Positions 42,327-52,294 of a stretch of 64,000 nucleotides of DNA are shown piece by piece. This DNA comes from Ruegeria arenilitoris (lineage in GTDB: Bacteria > Pseudomonadota > Alphaproteobacteria > Rhodobacterales > Rhodobacteraceae): positions 434,001 to 498,000 of the forward strand of contig NZ_WPZQ01000001.1 of NCBI RefSeq assembly GCF_013030265.1, read 5' to 3'. The translations under genes were made by a program, and so were the position numbers. Position 1 is the stretch's first letter; every line of letters begins with the position of its first letter. The notes beneath the pieces are model-generated. The model was not told where the DNA came from. It made no database searches and worked only from the letters and a program-made list of their open reading frames with translations.

Positions 42327-44063
42327 TCAAACATTCAGCTTTTTAAGAACTTTAGGCAGTTGCTCGGGCAGATCCTCAGCGATCAGGCCGGGTCCAAACT
42401 GCCGCGCGCATTCCACGTGCAACCAGGCTCCGGTCTCGGCAGCTTGCATTGGACTAAATCCGCGAGCCAACAATCCGGTTATGAAGCCTGCCAGCACATC
42501 CCCTGCGCCTGCCGTTGCCAGCCATGGCGCTGCACGATCGTAATGCGCTGAGTTAATCGAACACCGCCCATTCGGTGCAGCAATTACCGTATCCGGTCCC
42601 TTGAACAATACCACGCACCCTGCCCGCTTGGCCGCTTCACGCGTTGCATCCACCTTGGAATATGCCGGACCTTTGGTAGGCGTTGCCTCCAGCCTCTCCG
42701 CAATATCCGGAAACAGTCGTGCAAATTCACCTCCGTGCGGGGTTAGCACGCAGTTTTCGTGCAATCGAGAGAACAACAATGCCGGATCATCCGTAAAAGC
42801 CGTCAGTGCGTCGGCATCCAGAACCGTTGCGCGCTTTGCCTCAAGGGCTGCGGGCACCAAATCCCGCACACACTCTAAACCCAACCCAGGACCAAGACAG
42901 AGAGCGTTCAGCCTCTCGTCTTTCAGCACGTCGGTCAGCCCCTCTGCCCCCTCAACCTGCTGTAGCATGATGGCTGTCACCTGCGCCGCGACTTCCATCT
43001 GAGCCGCTGGAGGCACACCCAGCGTCACCAATCCAGCCCCAATGCGCAAAGCCCCTCGGGCGGCTAGCCGCGCAGCGCCGGTCTTAGCCGGACCACCCGA
43101 GCAAATGAGGGCGTGGCCGTGGGTGAACTTGTGATGTTGTTTGAATTTGAGCAAGCGATAGAGCGGCAACCCACCCCATGTTCGCTCGTCCTTCACGCGG
43201 CCCGGTGCTTCGGCAAGGGTTAGAAATGCAGGGCGGCTCGCCCTGCGAAAAGGTTTGGGGCCTAATGTGAACGCATCGTCATATGGTTCACCGTTAAAAC
43301 GGCAACGCTGAATTGAGATACCGATGTCTTTAACTACAAGCTTGCCACACAAATCCGGCCCTTGCGCCAGGAAATGCCCGGGCTTTGGGCTGTCGAAACA
43401 AACGGTTAACCACGCAAAACGGTCGCGCAAAGCACGCGCGCCGCCCGCTTGGGCAATCTTGTTCCGTATCTCTACAGGAAAACTGTCCAGCACCTCGCGA
43501 GACCATGGGTTCGAAGCCTCTTGATGCAACGCCCGCCCGCTGTCCAAACACAAGCCGGATGGCGCGTCAATGCTGATCATGCGGTCGGTATAGTGGTCCC
43601 CATTCACACCAGAAAGATGCCGAACGACCTTGAACAGTTCACCGTCCAAACCGCGTTTCAGCCCCGTCCCGAACAGTGCGTCAACGTAAAGATCGGCAAA
43701 ACCACCCTTGCGCATATTCTGTTCGGTCAGCGGTACAACCTCTCCTAACTCCAGCCATCGATCATAATTCACTCTCGCATCTGCCGGCAGCTTTTCGGGA
43801 TCGCCATAGAGAAACACCTCAACCTCCCAGCCCCACTCCTTCAGCAGCCGCGCCACGACAAACCCGTCGCCGCCATTATTGCCGGGACCACACAAAACCA
43901 CGGCTGTACCAGATGTTTTCGACAGCTCAGGCCACTCTTCAAAAATCGCCTCAACGACGCCGCGTCCAGCCCGCTCCATGAGCTCCAGACCGGTCACCTC
44001 GCCAGACTCGATTGCTGCAAGTTCAATCGCCCGCATTTGTGCCGCTGTTAGCAATTCCGTCAT
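42327..44063 (-). CDS. nnr: Bifunctional NAD(P)HX epimerase / dehydratase
   Basis: 578 residues. Repairs hydrated NAD(P)H. N-terminal YjeF_N epimerase domain (residues 1-~225; GPGNNGGDGFVVARLL, DALFGTGL, SIDAPSGLCLDSG). C-terminal carbohydrate-kinase-like dehydratase domain (about 300-578; HGHALICSGGPAKTGAARLAARGAL, LTPHGGEFARLF, LATAGAGDVLAGFITGLLARG). The insert region 190-225 (ASNPWSREVLDSFPVEIRNK) is longer and reads unusually for this segment. Divergent from glnB. Confidence 0.93.
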   Translation of the reverse strand: MTELLTAAQMRAIELAAIESGEVTGLELMERAGRGVVEAIFEEWPELSKTSGTAVVLCGPGNNGGDGFVVARLLKEWGWEVEVFLYGDPEKLPADARVNYDRWLELGEVVPLTEQNMRKGGFADLYVDALFGTGLKRGLDGELFKVVRHLSGVNGDHYTDRMISIDAPSGLCLDSGRALHQEASNPWSREVLDSFPVEIRNKIAQAGGARALRDRFAWLTVCFDSPKPGHFLAQGPDLCGKLVVKDIGISIQRCRFNGEPYDDAFTLGPKPFRRASRPAFLTLAEAPGRVKDERTWGGLPLYRLLKFKQHHKFTHGHALICSGGPAKTGAARLAARGALRIGAGLVTLGVPPAAQMEVAAQVTAIMLQQVEGAEGLTDVLKDERLNALCLGPGLGLECVRDLVPAALEAKRATVLDADALTAFTDDPALLFSRLHENCVLTPHGGEFARLFPDIAERLEATPTKGPAYSKVDATREAAKRAGCVVLFKGPDTVIAAPNGRCSINSAHYDRAAPWLATAGAGDVLAGFITGLLARGFSPMQAAETGAWLHVECARQFGPGLIAEDLPEQLPKVLKKLNV

Positions 44064-44223
44064 CTCAAATCCCTCGGCGATTCAATTTTGATTACTTTTT
44101 GTGCAAGCTGATCAAAATTTGACCTGCCGCACGTTTTCTCGGCGCCCAACCCGGACCATTTTCGCAATCACATTGCCGACCAAATTTAGACGTGGTCAGT
44201 GCCACAGTGACAAGAGTTAATAG

Positions 44224-44571
<348 letters not shown>

Positions 44572-44608
44572 GCCAATTATCGAATTCTCAAACAGAGGAC
44601 ATGAGAGA

Positions 44609-46015
44609 ATGAGCAAGGACGCAGTTCTTCAGCTGATCAAGGACGAAGGCGCCGAATACGTCGACGTTCGTTTCACCGACCCGCGCGGCAAACTTCAGCA
44701 CGTGACCCTGATGGCCGATCAGGTTGACGAAGACTTTCTGGAAGAAGGCTTCATGTTTGACGGCTCGTCCATCGCGGGCTGGAAATCGATCGAAGCTTCG
44801 GACATGAAGCTGATGGTCGACACTGAAAGCGCTTATGTCGATCCGTTCTACGCAGAAAAGACAATCTGCGTGCACTGCTCGGTTGTTGAGCCCGACACCG
44901 GCGAAGCCTATGAGCGTGACCCGCGCGGCACTGCACAGAAAGCAGAAGCTTACCTGAAAGCATCGGGTATCGGCGACGTTGCCTATATGGGTCCCGAAGC
45001 TGAATTCTTCCTGTTTGACGATGTTCGTTTTTCGAACAGCATCAACAAGGTATCTTACGAAGTTGATGCAACCGACGCGTCGTGGAACACTGACACCGAG
45101 TACGAGATGGGCAACATGGGCCACCGTCCGGGCGTCAAGGGCGGTTACTTCCCGGTCAACCCGATCGACGAAGCACAGGACCTGCGTTCGGAAATGCTGT
45201 CGACAATGAAGCGTCTGGGCATGAAGGTCGACAAGCACCACCACGAGGTTGCGTCCTGCCAGCACGAGCTGGGCCTGATCTTCGACAGCCTGACCAAACA
45301 GGCCGACGAGCTGCAGAAATACAAATACGTCATCCACAACGTTGCGCACGCATACGGCAAATCGGCCACTTTCATGCCCAAGCCGATCGCAGGTGACAAC
45401 GGCACCGGTATGCACGTGAACATGTCGATCTGGAAAGACGGCAAACCGCTGTTCGCTGGCGACAAGTATGCCGATCTGTCGGATGAAGCACTGTGGTTCA
45501 TTGGCGGTGTCCTGAAGCACGCCAAAACCCTGAACGCTTTCACCAACCCTGCGACCAACAGCTACAAGCGTCTGATCCCAGGTTTTGAAGCTCCTGTTCT
45601 GCGCGCCTACTCGGCACGTAACCGTTCGGGTTGTGTACGTATCCCATGGACCGAAAGCCCGAAAGCCAAGCGTGTCGAGGCTCGTTTCCCCGATCCGGCA
45701 GCGAACCCCTACCTGTGCTTTGCTGCCCTGCTGATGGCCGGTCTGGACGGCATCAAGAACAAGATCGATCCGGGCGAAGCCATGGACAAGAACCTGTACG
45801 ATCTGCCCGCAGAAGAACTGGCCGACATCCCGACCGTTTGCGGCTCACTGCGTGAAGCTCTGGAAGCTCTGGCATCCGATCACGACTTCCTGCTGCAGGG
45901 CGACGTGTTCACCAAAGACCAGATCGACGGCTACATCGCACTGAAGATGGAAGAGGTTGAAACCTACGAGCACACCCCGCACCCCGTTGAATACGGCATG
46001 TACTACAGCTGCTAA
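44609..46015 (+). CDS. glnA: Glutamine synthetase type I
   Basis: 468 residues; makes glutamine from glutamate, ammonia and ATP. Start at ATG 44609 behind GAGGAC. Seen: [66 protein letters not shown] (the latch and metal site), and NRSGCVRIP. The adenylylation site Tyr is in [12 protein letters not shown], so activity is likely controlled by GlnE. Downstream partner of glnB, closed by a terminator. Confidence 0.98.
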   Translation: MSKDAVLQLIKDEGAEYVDVRFTDPRGKLQHVTLMADQVDEDFLEEGFMFDGSSIAGWKSIEASDMKLMVDTESAYVDPFYAEKTICVHCSVVEPDTGEAYERDPRGTAQKAEAYLKASGIGDVAYMGPEAEFFLFDDVRFSNSINKVSYEVDATDASWNTDTEYEMGNMGHRPGVKGGYFPVNPIDEAQDLRSEMLSTMKRLGMKVDKHHHEVASCQHELGLIFDSLTKQADELQKYKYVIHNVAHAYGKSATFMPKPIAGDNGTGMHVNMSIWKDGKPLFAGDKYADLSDEALWFIGGVLKHAKTLNAFTNPATNSYKRLIPGFEAPVLRAYSARNRSGCVRIPWTESPKAKRVEARFPDPAANPYLCFAALLMAGLDGIKNKIDPGEAMDKNLYDLPAEELADIPTVCGSLREALEALASDHDFLLQGDVFTKDQIDGYIALKMEEVETYEHTPHPVEYGMYYSC

Positions 46016-46039
46016 TTCAACCCTTTGCGGTAAGATCTG

Positions 46040-46065
46040 GGGCGCCTTTCATGGGCGCCCTTTTT
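46040..46065 (+). terminator. Terminator after glnA
   Basis: GGGCGCC / GGCGCCC around a 7-base loop, then five T, 25 bases past the glnA stop. Also next to the end of the convergent MFS gene. Confidence 0.9.
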
Positions 46066-46069
46066 CGTT

Positions 46070-47431
46070 TCATGTCCCTTCTGCCGTGTTGATCTCATTC
46101 CTCTCAATCGCGATGTAGCCGTACATCAAAACCGCAGCGGATATTGCTGCTGTTATCCAGAACACTGCAGCGAACGATCCCAGCATTGCATAGGTGCTGC
46201 TGCAGACCGCCATTCCCAACGTTCCTCCCAGCAACTGGCTGCTCAGCACGATACCCCCGGCTTGTCCCTGCATTCCAGGCGGAACCGAGATCATCACGGC
46301 TCGCTGCGGAGGAACAAAGAGGAAGGAAATAGCCACACCCGAAATCAACAACCCTGCAAATACGAACACATTCTGATCCAGACCCATACCGATCGCCATA
46401 CAGACCAGTCCGATCAGGGTGCCCAAAACTCCGAACAATGAAGGAAGTCTGGTTCCATAAGTATCTGCAGCTTTGCCTGCAAAGGTCGCGGTTAGCACAG
46501 GTGGTACCACAGCTGGCAGCAGTGCCACCCCAGCCATCAGCGGAGACAGACCAGAAGACTTCTGAAAATACAAAGCACCAAAGACGAAGGTCGCGATTTT
46601 GACGAATTGGGCGAGCGACACGATCATGTTTGATGCTGCAAAGGTACCATTGGAAAACAGTCGCATCGCGATAAGCGGCGCAGTGGTGCGCAGCTCGACC
46701 CATACGAACAAAGCCAACATCACTATGCCGGTGATCAAAGGCCCGATGACATCAATCCGCTCCCAACCGCGCTCGGGCCCTTCCATGATGCCGAAAACGG
46801 TGAGGGTGAGACCTCCGACCAGAAGCAGCAAACCTGCCCAGTCGAATCCAGCCTCGGCTCGTCGGGGTGGATCGCGCCAGAGCACCCAAGTGATGCAAGC
46901 TACGATCAGAACGATTGGCGGGTTGATCCAAAAGATCCAGCGCCAAGACAGATAGTCGGTCAGCAGGCCTCCGACCACTGGGCCAAGTGCCAGAAAACTT
47001 GTCCCGATCGCGCCGTAGATGCCAAGGGCCATTCCACGCTCACCCTCATCAAAAGACATCGAGACCAGAACAAGTGAAAGCGGAAAGATAATGGCAGCCC
47101 CAATACCTTGAACTGCACGCGCGACGACGATCCCTGAACCACTTTGTGAATATCCTGCGGCGAGTGACGCAATGCCGAAAACAAGTAGTCCGACGATGAT
47201 CAGGTTCCGCGTACCGATGATGTCACCGAACCGCCCCGCAGCACCAGCAAGCGCTGCGAGCACAAGCAGATAAATGTTCACGACCCAATGTGCACTCAAA
47301 CTGCTCAGGCCGAGATCTGATTGGATCGTTGGCAATGCAACACCCACAACGGTTTCATCAAGAAGGATGACACCAAGAATTGCGCCCATCGCGGTAAGAA
47401 CCCACCAGCGACTGTTCGACGTCTTGCCCAT
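46070..47431 (-). CDS. MFS transporter, DHA2 (drug:H+ antiporter) type
   Basis: 453 residues with about 14 hydrophobic segments. N-terminal DETVVGVALPTIQSDLG is the DHA motif D1-type region, GRFGDIIGTRNLIIVGLLVFGIASL the loop 2-3 motif, and ARAVQGIGAAIIFPLSLVLV the motif C region. Probable proton-driven efflux of toxic compounds; substrate unknown. No regulator gene adjoins it. Confidence 0.88.
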   Translation of the reverse strand: MGKTSNSRWWVLTAMGAILGVILLDETVVGVALPTIQSDLGLSSLSAHWVVNIYLLVLAALAGAAGRFGDIIGTRNLIIVGLLVFGIASLAAGYSQSGSGIVVARAVQGIGAAIIFPLSLVLVSMSFDEGERGMALGIYGAIGTSFLALGPVVGGLLTDYLSWRWIFWINPPIVLIVACITWVLWRDPPRRAEAGFDWAGLLLLVGGLTLTVFGIMEGPERGWERIDVIGPLITGIVMLALFVWVELRTTAPLIAMRLFSNGTFAASNMIVSLAQFVKIATFVFGALYFQKSSGLSPLMAGVALLPAVVPPVLTATFAGKAADTYGTRLPSLFGVLGTLIGLVCMAIGMGLDQNVFVFAGLLISGVAISFLFVPPQRAVMISVPPGMQGQAGGIVLSSQLLGGTLGMAVCSSTYAMLGSFAAVFWITAAISAAVLMYGYIAIERNEINTAEGT

Positions 47432-47655
47432 TGGAACTCCGCCTCCCCCTGAGAAAGAAACCTGATTTCATACTCATAGAACATGGCAGGGCTGAGATCC
47501 GTCAAGGAGCCAGTCATGGTCACTTGCAAGGGCGACGCGCCTCAGACAAAGTAGTTTTACGCCTGTTTTGGCGCAAATTGATCAATTTACTTCTTTGCGA
47601 TAGCCGAGCCAGCTATCCTGAAATTCGGATTAGTCAGATCGAAAGAGTGTTGTTC

Positions 47656-48453
47656 ATGAAGCTTTTTGTTGCTCCCGTTGCCGCCATTGCCATCTCTTTC
47701 GCCTCTGTTGGATTGGCTGCGTCATGCGGCAATACCAGTGCGGGTTTTGAATCCTGGAAACAGAGTTTCGCCAAGCAGGCCCGCAAAGCAGGGGTGCGCA
47801 AAAAGGGACTGCAGGCGCTGGCGCAGACCCAATACGCCACGAGGACGATCGCAGCTGATCGCAATCAGAAAAGCTTCAAGTATTCCTTAGACAAATTCAT
47901 GAGGGTTCGGGGCGCAGATACCATCGTATCTCAAGGGCGCAAGCGGAAGGCACGCAACCCGCAATTCTATGCGGCTCTGGAACGACAATATGGTGTTCCC
48001 GCCGGTGTTCTGATCGCTATTCACGGCATGGAAACGGGCTTTGGGAACTTCATGGGCGATAGTCAGGTTGTTTCCGCAATAACAACACTGGCCTACGATT
48101 GTCGCCGGTCTGAGTTTTTTATTCCTCATGCCATCGGAGCGCTGAAATTGGTGGATCAGGGCAGCATCACCATGGCGACAAAAGGGGCAAAACATGGCGA
48201 GCTGGGCCATACGCAATTTCTGCCGGGTAACGCCATAACCTATGGCGTCGATGCCACCGGTGATGGCCGCGTGGATTTCTACAACATGACCGACGCTCTG
48301 GCCTCGACCGCAAATTTCTTGCGTAAGAAAGGGTGGAAACCCGGTCGGGGCTATCAACCCGGCGAGCCAAACTTTGCAGTTATCCAGCAATGGAACGCAG
48401 CATCTGTTTATCAGCAATCCATCGCAATCATGGCCTTGCGAATCGACAGCTAG
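47656..48453 (+). CDS. Lytic murein transglycosylase (MltB-like)
   Basis: 265 residues from ATG 47656, with a signal peptide (MKLFVAPVAAIAISFASVGLAAS). SLT_2/MltB-type domain: PAGVLIAIHGMETGFGNFMGDSQVVSAITTLAYD holds the catalytic Glu (in METGFG), then GELGHTQFLPGNAITYGVDATGDGRVDFYNMTDALAST, the typical continuation. Cleaves glycan strands in the periplasm. No lipobox is seen, so soluble periplasmic. Confidence 0.92.
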   Translation: MKLFVAPVAAIAISFASVGLAASCGNTSAGFESWKQSFAKQARKAGVRKKGLQALAQTQYATRTIAADRNQKSFKYSLDKFMRVRGADTIVSQGRKRKARNPQFYAALERQYGVPAGVLIAIHGMETGFGNFMGDSQVVSAITTLAYDCRRSEFFIPHAIGALKLVDQGSITMATKGAKHGELGHTQFLPGNAITYGVDATGDGRVDFYNMTDALASTANFLRKKGWKPGRGYQPGEPNFAVIQQWNAASVYQQSIAIMALRIDS

Positions 48454-48651
48454 GACAAGTTTCGCCTTAGCTGGCCGCACCCAATTTTCGCCACATTATC
48501 GCCACATCTAACCAGTTGACCCGACGTTTCATTGGTTTCCAAAGCGTAATCAATCCTCGGAAAAATTCATTTTTTTGCATTTTCGTCAAATTTTCCCCTA
48601 CTTCTCTCGCTATGATTGTGTGTCAGAAATCATATGGCAGAGGACTGTGCT

Positions 48652-49563
48652 GTGACTGCAAAGCACAAATACCATGGTGGACTTCAGTTCAACGGCGACG
48701 CGGAAGGCGCGCTCCGGCGGTTCTGTCACACCGTTTCTGCGACACTTGAAGACTATGGTCATCTGGTCGAACGCAAGACGCTGACCAGCAAGACCGAAGC
48801 CAGTATCGTGTCCAGCCACTATCTTGTTCGGCTGCATCTTGAAACGACGCATGATGAGGCGAACGACCGATACGGACGTCTGGATCGTGCGGCCGGGTTG
48901 AAGACCATGGCTCGTCCTGCGGTTTCGCGTCCCAAGCACAGGCTAGCGATTTCGATTACCCCGGTTTCCGAGTTATTGGACGACAGCGAGATTTCCGAGC
49001 TGATCCTGGTAGTAATGCTATATCGCATGGTCGATATCTGTTCGACCCAGCGAGTTGAATGGCTGTCGCCTAACACTGTTCTGACGATTGAACAGTTCCT
49101 GAGCACGTTCGATTCATTCACTCCTCGAAAACCTCGGGAGCGCAAACAGATTTTCGAATCCGTAACGGGTCAATTTGCTGGTATCGACATCGCCGACCAG
49201 GAAGAATTCGATCTTGAATCCGCAGCATCAAGAACATCAGGCCGCCCGATCAAGCTGACTGATGACCAGTTGCTGAGCATCGCGTTCAGAACAGATAATG
49301 AGCCGGTGACCGAAGTTGACCAGCCAGAAGCTGAAGCACCAGATGATGAAAAGCCCAGTGATATTCTGCGTCTTACCAGCTGGGGCATGACCGGGGCAGT
49401 CGCAAGTTTTTCTGCACCGATCGCACTTTCAATGGCTGCAGTAAATCTCATCCGTGGTGAGGATTTTCGCTTGAATACACAGGTTCTGGTGTTCACCGTC
49501 GCGATTGTTGCACTGAATGCAAGTAACGCTTTTGCCGACGTTGCCAACGCGCTTGGCATGTAA
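48652..49563 (+). CDS. Conserved-looking hypothetical with two C-terminal membrane helices
   Basis: 303 residues from GTG 48652 (GAGGA eight bases upstream); an ATG at 48634 is the alternative. Begins VTAKHKYHGGLQFNGDAEGALRRFCHTVSATLEDYG. A soluble N-terminal domain of about 190 residues is followed by an acidic linker (EVDQPEAEAPDDEKPSD) and two hydrophobic segments near the C-terminus (GMTGAVASFSAPIALSMAAVNLI; TQVLVFTVAIVALNASNAF). Not recognised. It looks tail-anchored in the inner membrane with the domain in the cytoplasm, but topology is uncertain. Closed by a terminator. Confidence 0.7.
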   Translation: MTAKHKYHGGLQFNGDAEGALRRFCHTVSATLEDYGHLVERKTLTSKTEASIVSSHYLVRLHLETTHDEANDRYGRLDRAAGLKTMARPAVSRPKHRLAISITPVSELLDDSEISELILVVMLYRMVDICSTQRVEWLSPNTVLTIEQFLSTFDSFTPRKPRERKQIFESVTGQFAGIDIADQEEFDLESAASRTSGRPIKLTDDQLLSIAFRTDNEPVTEVDQPEAEAPDDEKPSDILRLTSWGMTGAVASFSAPIALSMAAVNLIRGEDFRLNTQVLVFTVAIVALNASNAFADVANALGM

Positions 49564-49590
49564 ACTTACTACCAACGACCCTCCTTGGAG

Positions 49591-49616
49591 ACCCCGCTAT
49601 CAGGCGGGGTTTTCCA
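49591..49616. terminator. Terminator between the hypothetical gene and the DUF3445 gene
   Basis: ACCCCGC / GCGGGGT with loop TATCAG, followed by TTT. It also spans the stop codon of the convergent DUF3445 gene. Confidence 0.8.
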
Positions 49617-50343
49617 TTTCGGACATCACGTGTTCCGGAAGAACGTAGGTGTGAATCGAGAACACGACCGCACGTGTCTCTGGCAGGCGCAACAAAGTCT
49701 GCCGTTCACTTCGCATGTATTGCGCCCTACCCCTGTCGCGTATCTCCCGCGGCTCGTTTGCACTGCGGGGCTGATGTAGTTCTGCATCCTCGTACCACAG
49801 AGCATTGAACCGCCAGAGCGGACGACCCGTCTGTATCCCGTCAAAGAGCCGCTGAACGCGTCGCGCAACATTGGCATCATAGCTGGCAACAGGAATGTGG
49901 ATATCGAGAAGCGGCCTCATGAACTTCTCAGACAGCCGCCAGCTTGCCGGAAAGCACAGGATTGCACCGGTCAGCACATGCTCATCTTCCATCTTTTGCA
50001 GGATGCAGAAATCCTCCTGCACCAATCTGCAGAGAGTATCGAGAGGTTGCGTTCGATCAATTGCGACCTGAACGCCATCTGGACGTACGACCACATTCGA
50101 TGCCGTCGGATAAACCTGCGCCAGAACCATATCCAAAAGTTCTTGTGCAGGAGCCATTGCTTGAGGATCCAGCGCCAGAACTTCGGATCTCCGCTCGCTC
50201 AGCAAAGATTCTCTTCGCTGCATCTGCTCGGCGAATGCATCATCCTGATGCAACCAGGTCTCCATGCTTGCCGGTTGGATGCCCGGCAATGGACGTTGAA
50301 TCAGGGGGTTGTATGGAATTTCTTGCTGTAGAATTGCCGTCAT
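49600..50343 (-). CDS. DUF3445 haem-dependent oxidative N-demethylase-like protein
   Basis: 247 residues resembling the DUF3445 family, members of which are haem-dependent oxidative demethylases of small methylamines. Seen: IPYNPLIQRPLPGIQP near the N-terminus, LCRLVQEDFCILQKMEDEHVLTGAILCFPASWRLSEKFMRPLLDIHIPVASYD in the middle, and ERQTLLRLPETRAVVFSIHTYV, all positions typical of the family. No signal peptide. Divergent from dddP across 123 bases; a link to DMSP or methylamine metabolism is an inference from this position only. Confidence 0.8.
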   Translation of the reverse strand: MTAILQQEIPYNPLIQRPLPGIQPASMETWLHQDDAFAEQMQRRESLLSERRSEVLALDPQAMAPAQELLDMVLAQVYPTASNVVVRPDGVQVAIDRTQPLDTLCRLVQEDFCILQKMEDEHVLTGAILCFPASWRLSEKFMRPLLDIHIPVASYDANVARRVQRLFDGIQTGRPLWRFNALWYEDAELHQPRSANEPREIRDRGRAQYMRSERQTLLRLPETRAVVFSIHTYVLPEHVMSEMENPA

Positions 50344-50385
50344 GACCCTGAATTAGCATTCAATCCGTCTCATGTCGGTCAAAAA

Positions 50386-50404
50386 GCGACGGCCATATCG
50401 TCGC
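50386..50404. promoter_or_regulatory. Inverted repeat in the dddP / DUF3445 divergent promoter
   Basis: GCGACG (50386-50391) and CGTCGC (50399-50404) are exact reverse complements with spacer GCCATAT, in the 123-base divergent region. A plausible regulator site for one or both genes. Confidence 0.4.
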
Positions 50405-50466
50405 AATTCACCGAGACGCGGCGGATTTGTCTCTTCAAGCTTTACCTGCAAGCAGGGAGGCGAGCC

Positions 50467-51810
50467 GTGAACCACCACTACCGGGATACCCGCAAGATTG
50501 ATCCGACCCGAGGCGCAACGCTGGGTGATGGAACCCCGAACGAGAACGACCGGATCGAAATCGGCCCAACACAACTGGCATTTGGTGAATGGGCCAACGC
50601 AGGGTTGGAGCTTCCAAACCTGGAAAGAATGCGGGAACACCGTTGGAAGCGCTTGACGCAAGCCATCGTAGACCGCGGGTATGGTGGTATGTTGATGTTC
50701 GATCCGTTGAACATTCGCTATGCCACCGACAGCACGAACATGCAGCTGTGGAACACGCACAACCCGTTCAGGGCCGTTCTTTTGTGTGCCGATGGCTATA
50801 TGGTGATTTGGGACTACAAGAACTCACCCTTCCTCTCGACCTTCAATCCGCTGGTTCGCGAACAACGATCCGGCGCCGACCTGTTCTACTTTGACCGCGG
50901 CGACAAAGTTGATGTTGCTGCAGACGTGTTTTCCAATGAAGTACGCGTACTGATCGAGGAGCACGGCGGAAACAACAAGCGGCTTGGTGTCGACAAGATC
51001 ATGCTGCACGGCCTGCGCGCGCTTGAGGCGCAAGGTTTTGAGATCATGGAAGGCGAAGAGCTGACCGAAAAGACCCGTGCGATCAAAGGGCCAGACGAAA
51101 TCCTTGCCATGCGCTGTGCAAATCATGCCTGCGAAACGGCTGTGGCCGAAATGGAGAAATTTGCCCGGGCAAATGTCGGCGATGGCAAGACCTCCGAAGA
51201 CGACATCTGGGCCGTTCTGCATGCCGAGAATATCCGGCGTGGTGGCGAATGGATCGAAACCCGTCTGCTGGCTTCGGGTCAGCGCACCAACCCCTGGTTT
51301 CAGGAGTGCGGCCCTCGGATCACCCAAAAGAATGAAATCATCGCTTTCGATACCGACCTGATTGGATCTTACGGTATCTGCATCGATATCTCACGAACCT
51401 GGTGGATTGGGGACGAGAAACCGCGTGCCGACATGATCTATGCCATGCAACATGCCCACGAACACATCATGACCAACATGGAAATGTTGAAGCCTGGCGT
51501 GATGATCCCTGAACTGACAGCCATGGCGCACAAGCTGGATGATAAATTCCAAGCCCAGAAATACGGCTGTCTGATGCATGGGGTCGGTCTGTGTGATGAA
51601 TGGCCGCTGGTGGCCTATCCTGACAAGGCTGTCGAGGGTTCATACGACTATCCGCTCGAGCCCGGAATGGTCTTGTGTGTCGAAGCTTGCGTCGGTGAGG
51701 TTGGCGGAGATTTCTCGATCAAGCTGGAGGATCAGGTCCTGATCACCGAAGACGGCTACGAGAACCTGACCACTTACCCATTCGATCCTGCGCTGATGGG
51801 GCAGAACTAA
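50467..51810 (+). CDS. dddP: DMSP lyase DddP
   Basis: 447 residues, exact length of characterised DddP proteins. Cleaves dimethylsulfoniopropionate to dimethyl sulfide and acrylate; M24 metallopeptidase fold without peptidase activity. The iron/metal ligands of R. lacuscaerulensis DddP all occur at the same positions: D295, D297, D307, H371, E406, E421; catalytic D377 and Tyr366 too. The start is a GTG with GGGAGG six bases upstream. Cytoplasmic, monocistronic. The neighbours are not known DMSP genes except possibly the divergent DUF3445. A plain M24 prolidase is unlikely given the full active-site match. Confidence 0.96.
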   Translation: MNHHYRDTRKIDPTRGATLGDGTPNENDRIEIGPTQLAFGEWANAGLELPNLERMREHRWKRLTQAIVDRGYGGMLMFDPLNIRYATDSTNMQLWNTHNPFRAVLLCADGYMVIWDYKNSPFLSTFNPLVREQRSGADLFYFDRGDKVDVAADVFSNEVRVLIEEHGGNNKRLGVDKIMLHGLRALEAQGFEIMEGEELTEKTRAIKGPDEILAMRCANHACETAVAEMEKFARANVGDGKTSEDDIWAVLHAENIRRGGEWIETRLLASGQRTNPWFQECGPRITQKNEIIAFDTDLIGSYGICIDISRTWWIGDEKPRADMIYAMQHAHEHIMTNMEMLKPGVMIPELTAMAHKLDDKFQAQKYGCLMHGVGLCDEWPLVAYPDKAVEGSYDYPLEPGMVLCVEACVGEVGGDFSIKLEDQVLITEDGYENLTTYPFDPALMGQN

Positions 51811-51819
51811 AAGCAGTGC

Positions 51820-52011
51820 TCACTTTGTCCAGTGTGAGCGCATAACGTTACCATGCCAGTCCTCTATCGGGGGCTGGTAACTTGAGTTGGCTCCTCCGAA
51901 GGTTGGTGAGTACTGACCAAGCGCAAATCCGATCGCGCCGCTCAAAGCAAGAGCAATCAGTAAACCCGGTTGTATCGGAAAATCGTGTGCACGGGGATTA
52001 GCATGTGCCAT
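51820..52011 (-). CDS. Small single-helix membrane protein
   Basis: 63 residues from ATG 52011, with AAGGAG at 7 bases. Begins MAHANPRAHDFPIQPGLLIALALSGAIGFALG: one membrane segment, then a short soluble tail (SYQPPIEDWHGNVMRSHW). Function unknown. Convergent with dddP, ending 9 bases from its stop. Confidence 0.6.
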   Translation of the reverse strand: MAHANPRAHDFPIQPGLLIALALSGAIGFALGQYSPTFGGANSSYQPPIEDWHGNVMRSHWTK

Positions 52012-52294
52012 CTGTCTCTCCTTGCTCAAGGTGTCGGTACAATCGCAATGTGAGCGCTGATGGGACTTAATTAAATCGAATATTTGTTTGCCCTTACTTC
52101 ACAGATTCTGATGAGATGTGCACAGCTGCCAATCCGACATCAGATTGCCGGCAGCACCACAACCTCACCCTGCATCGCCTATCAAGTTCTACTTCCGGAT
52201 ACTCACCTTCCCGTGACGCTTCTGACATAAGGGTTGTGACCCTTCCTGGATGTACACACTATTAGGCAAATCCCAACAACTCCGAGGAGCAGCT

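Noticed and set aside
44192-44205. GTGG/CCAC repeat before glnB as an NtrC or sigma-54 site
   Set aside because: Arms of four bases only and no -24/-12 element; too weak to list.
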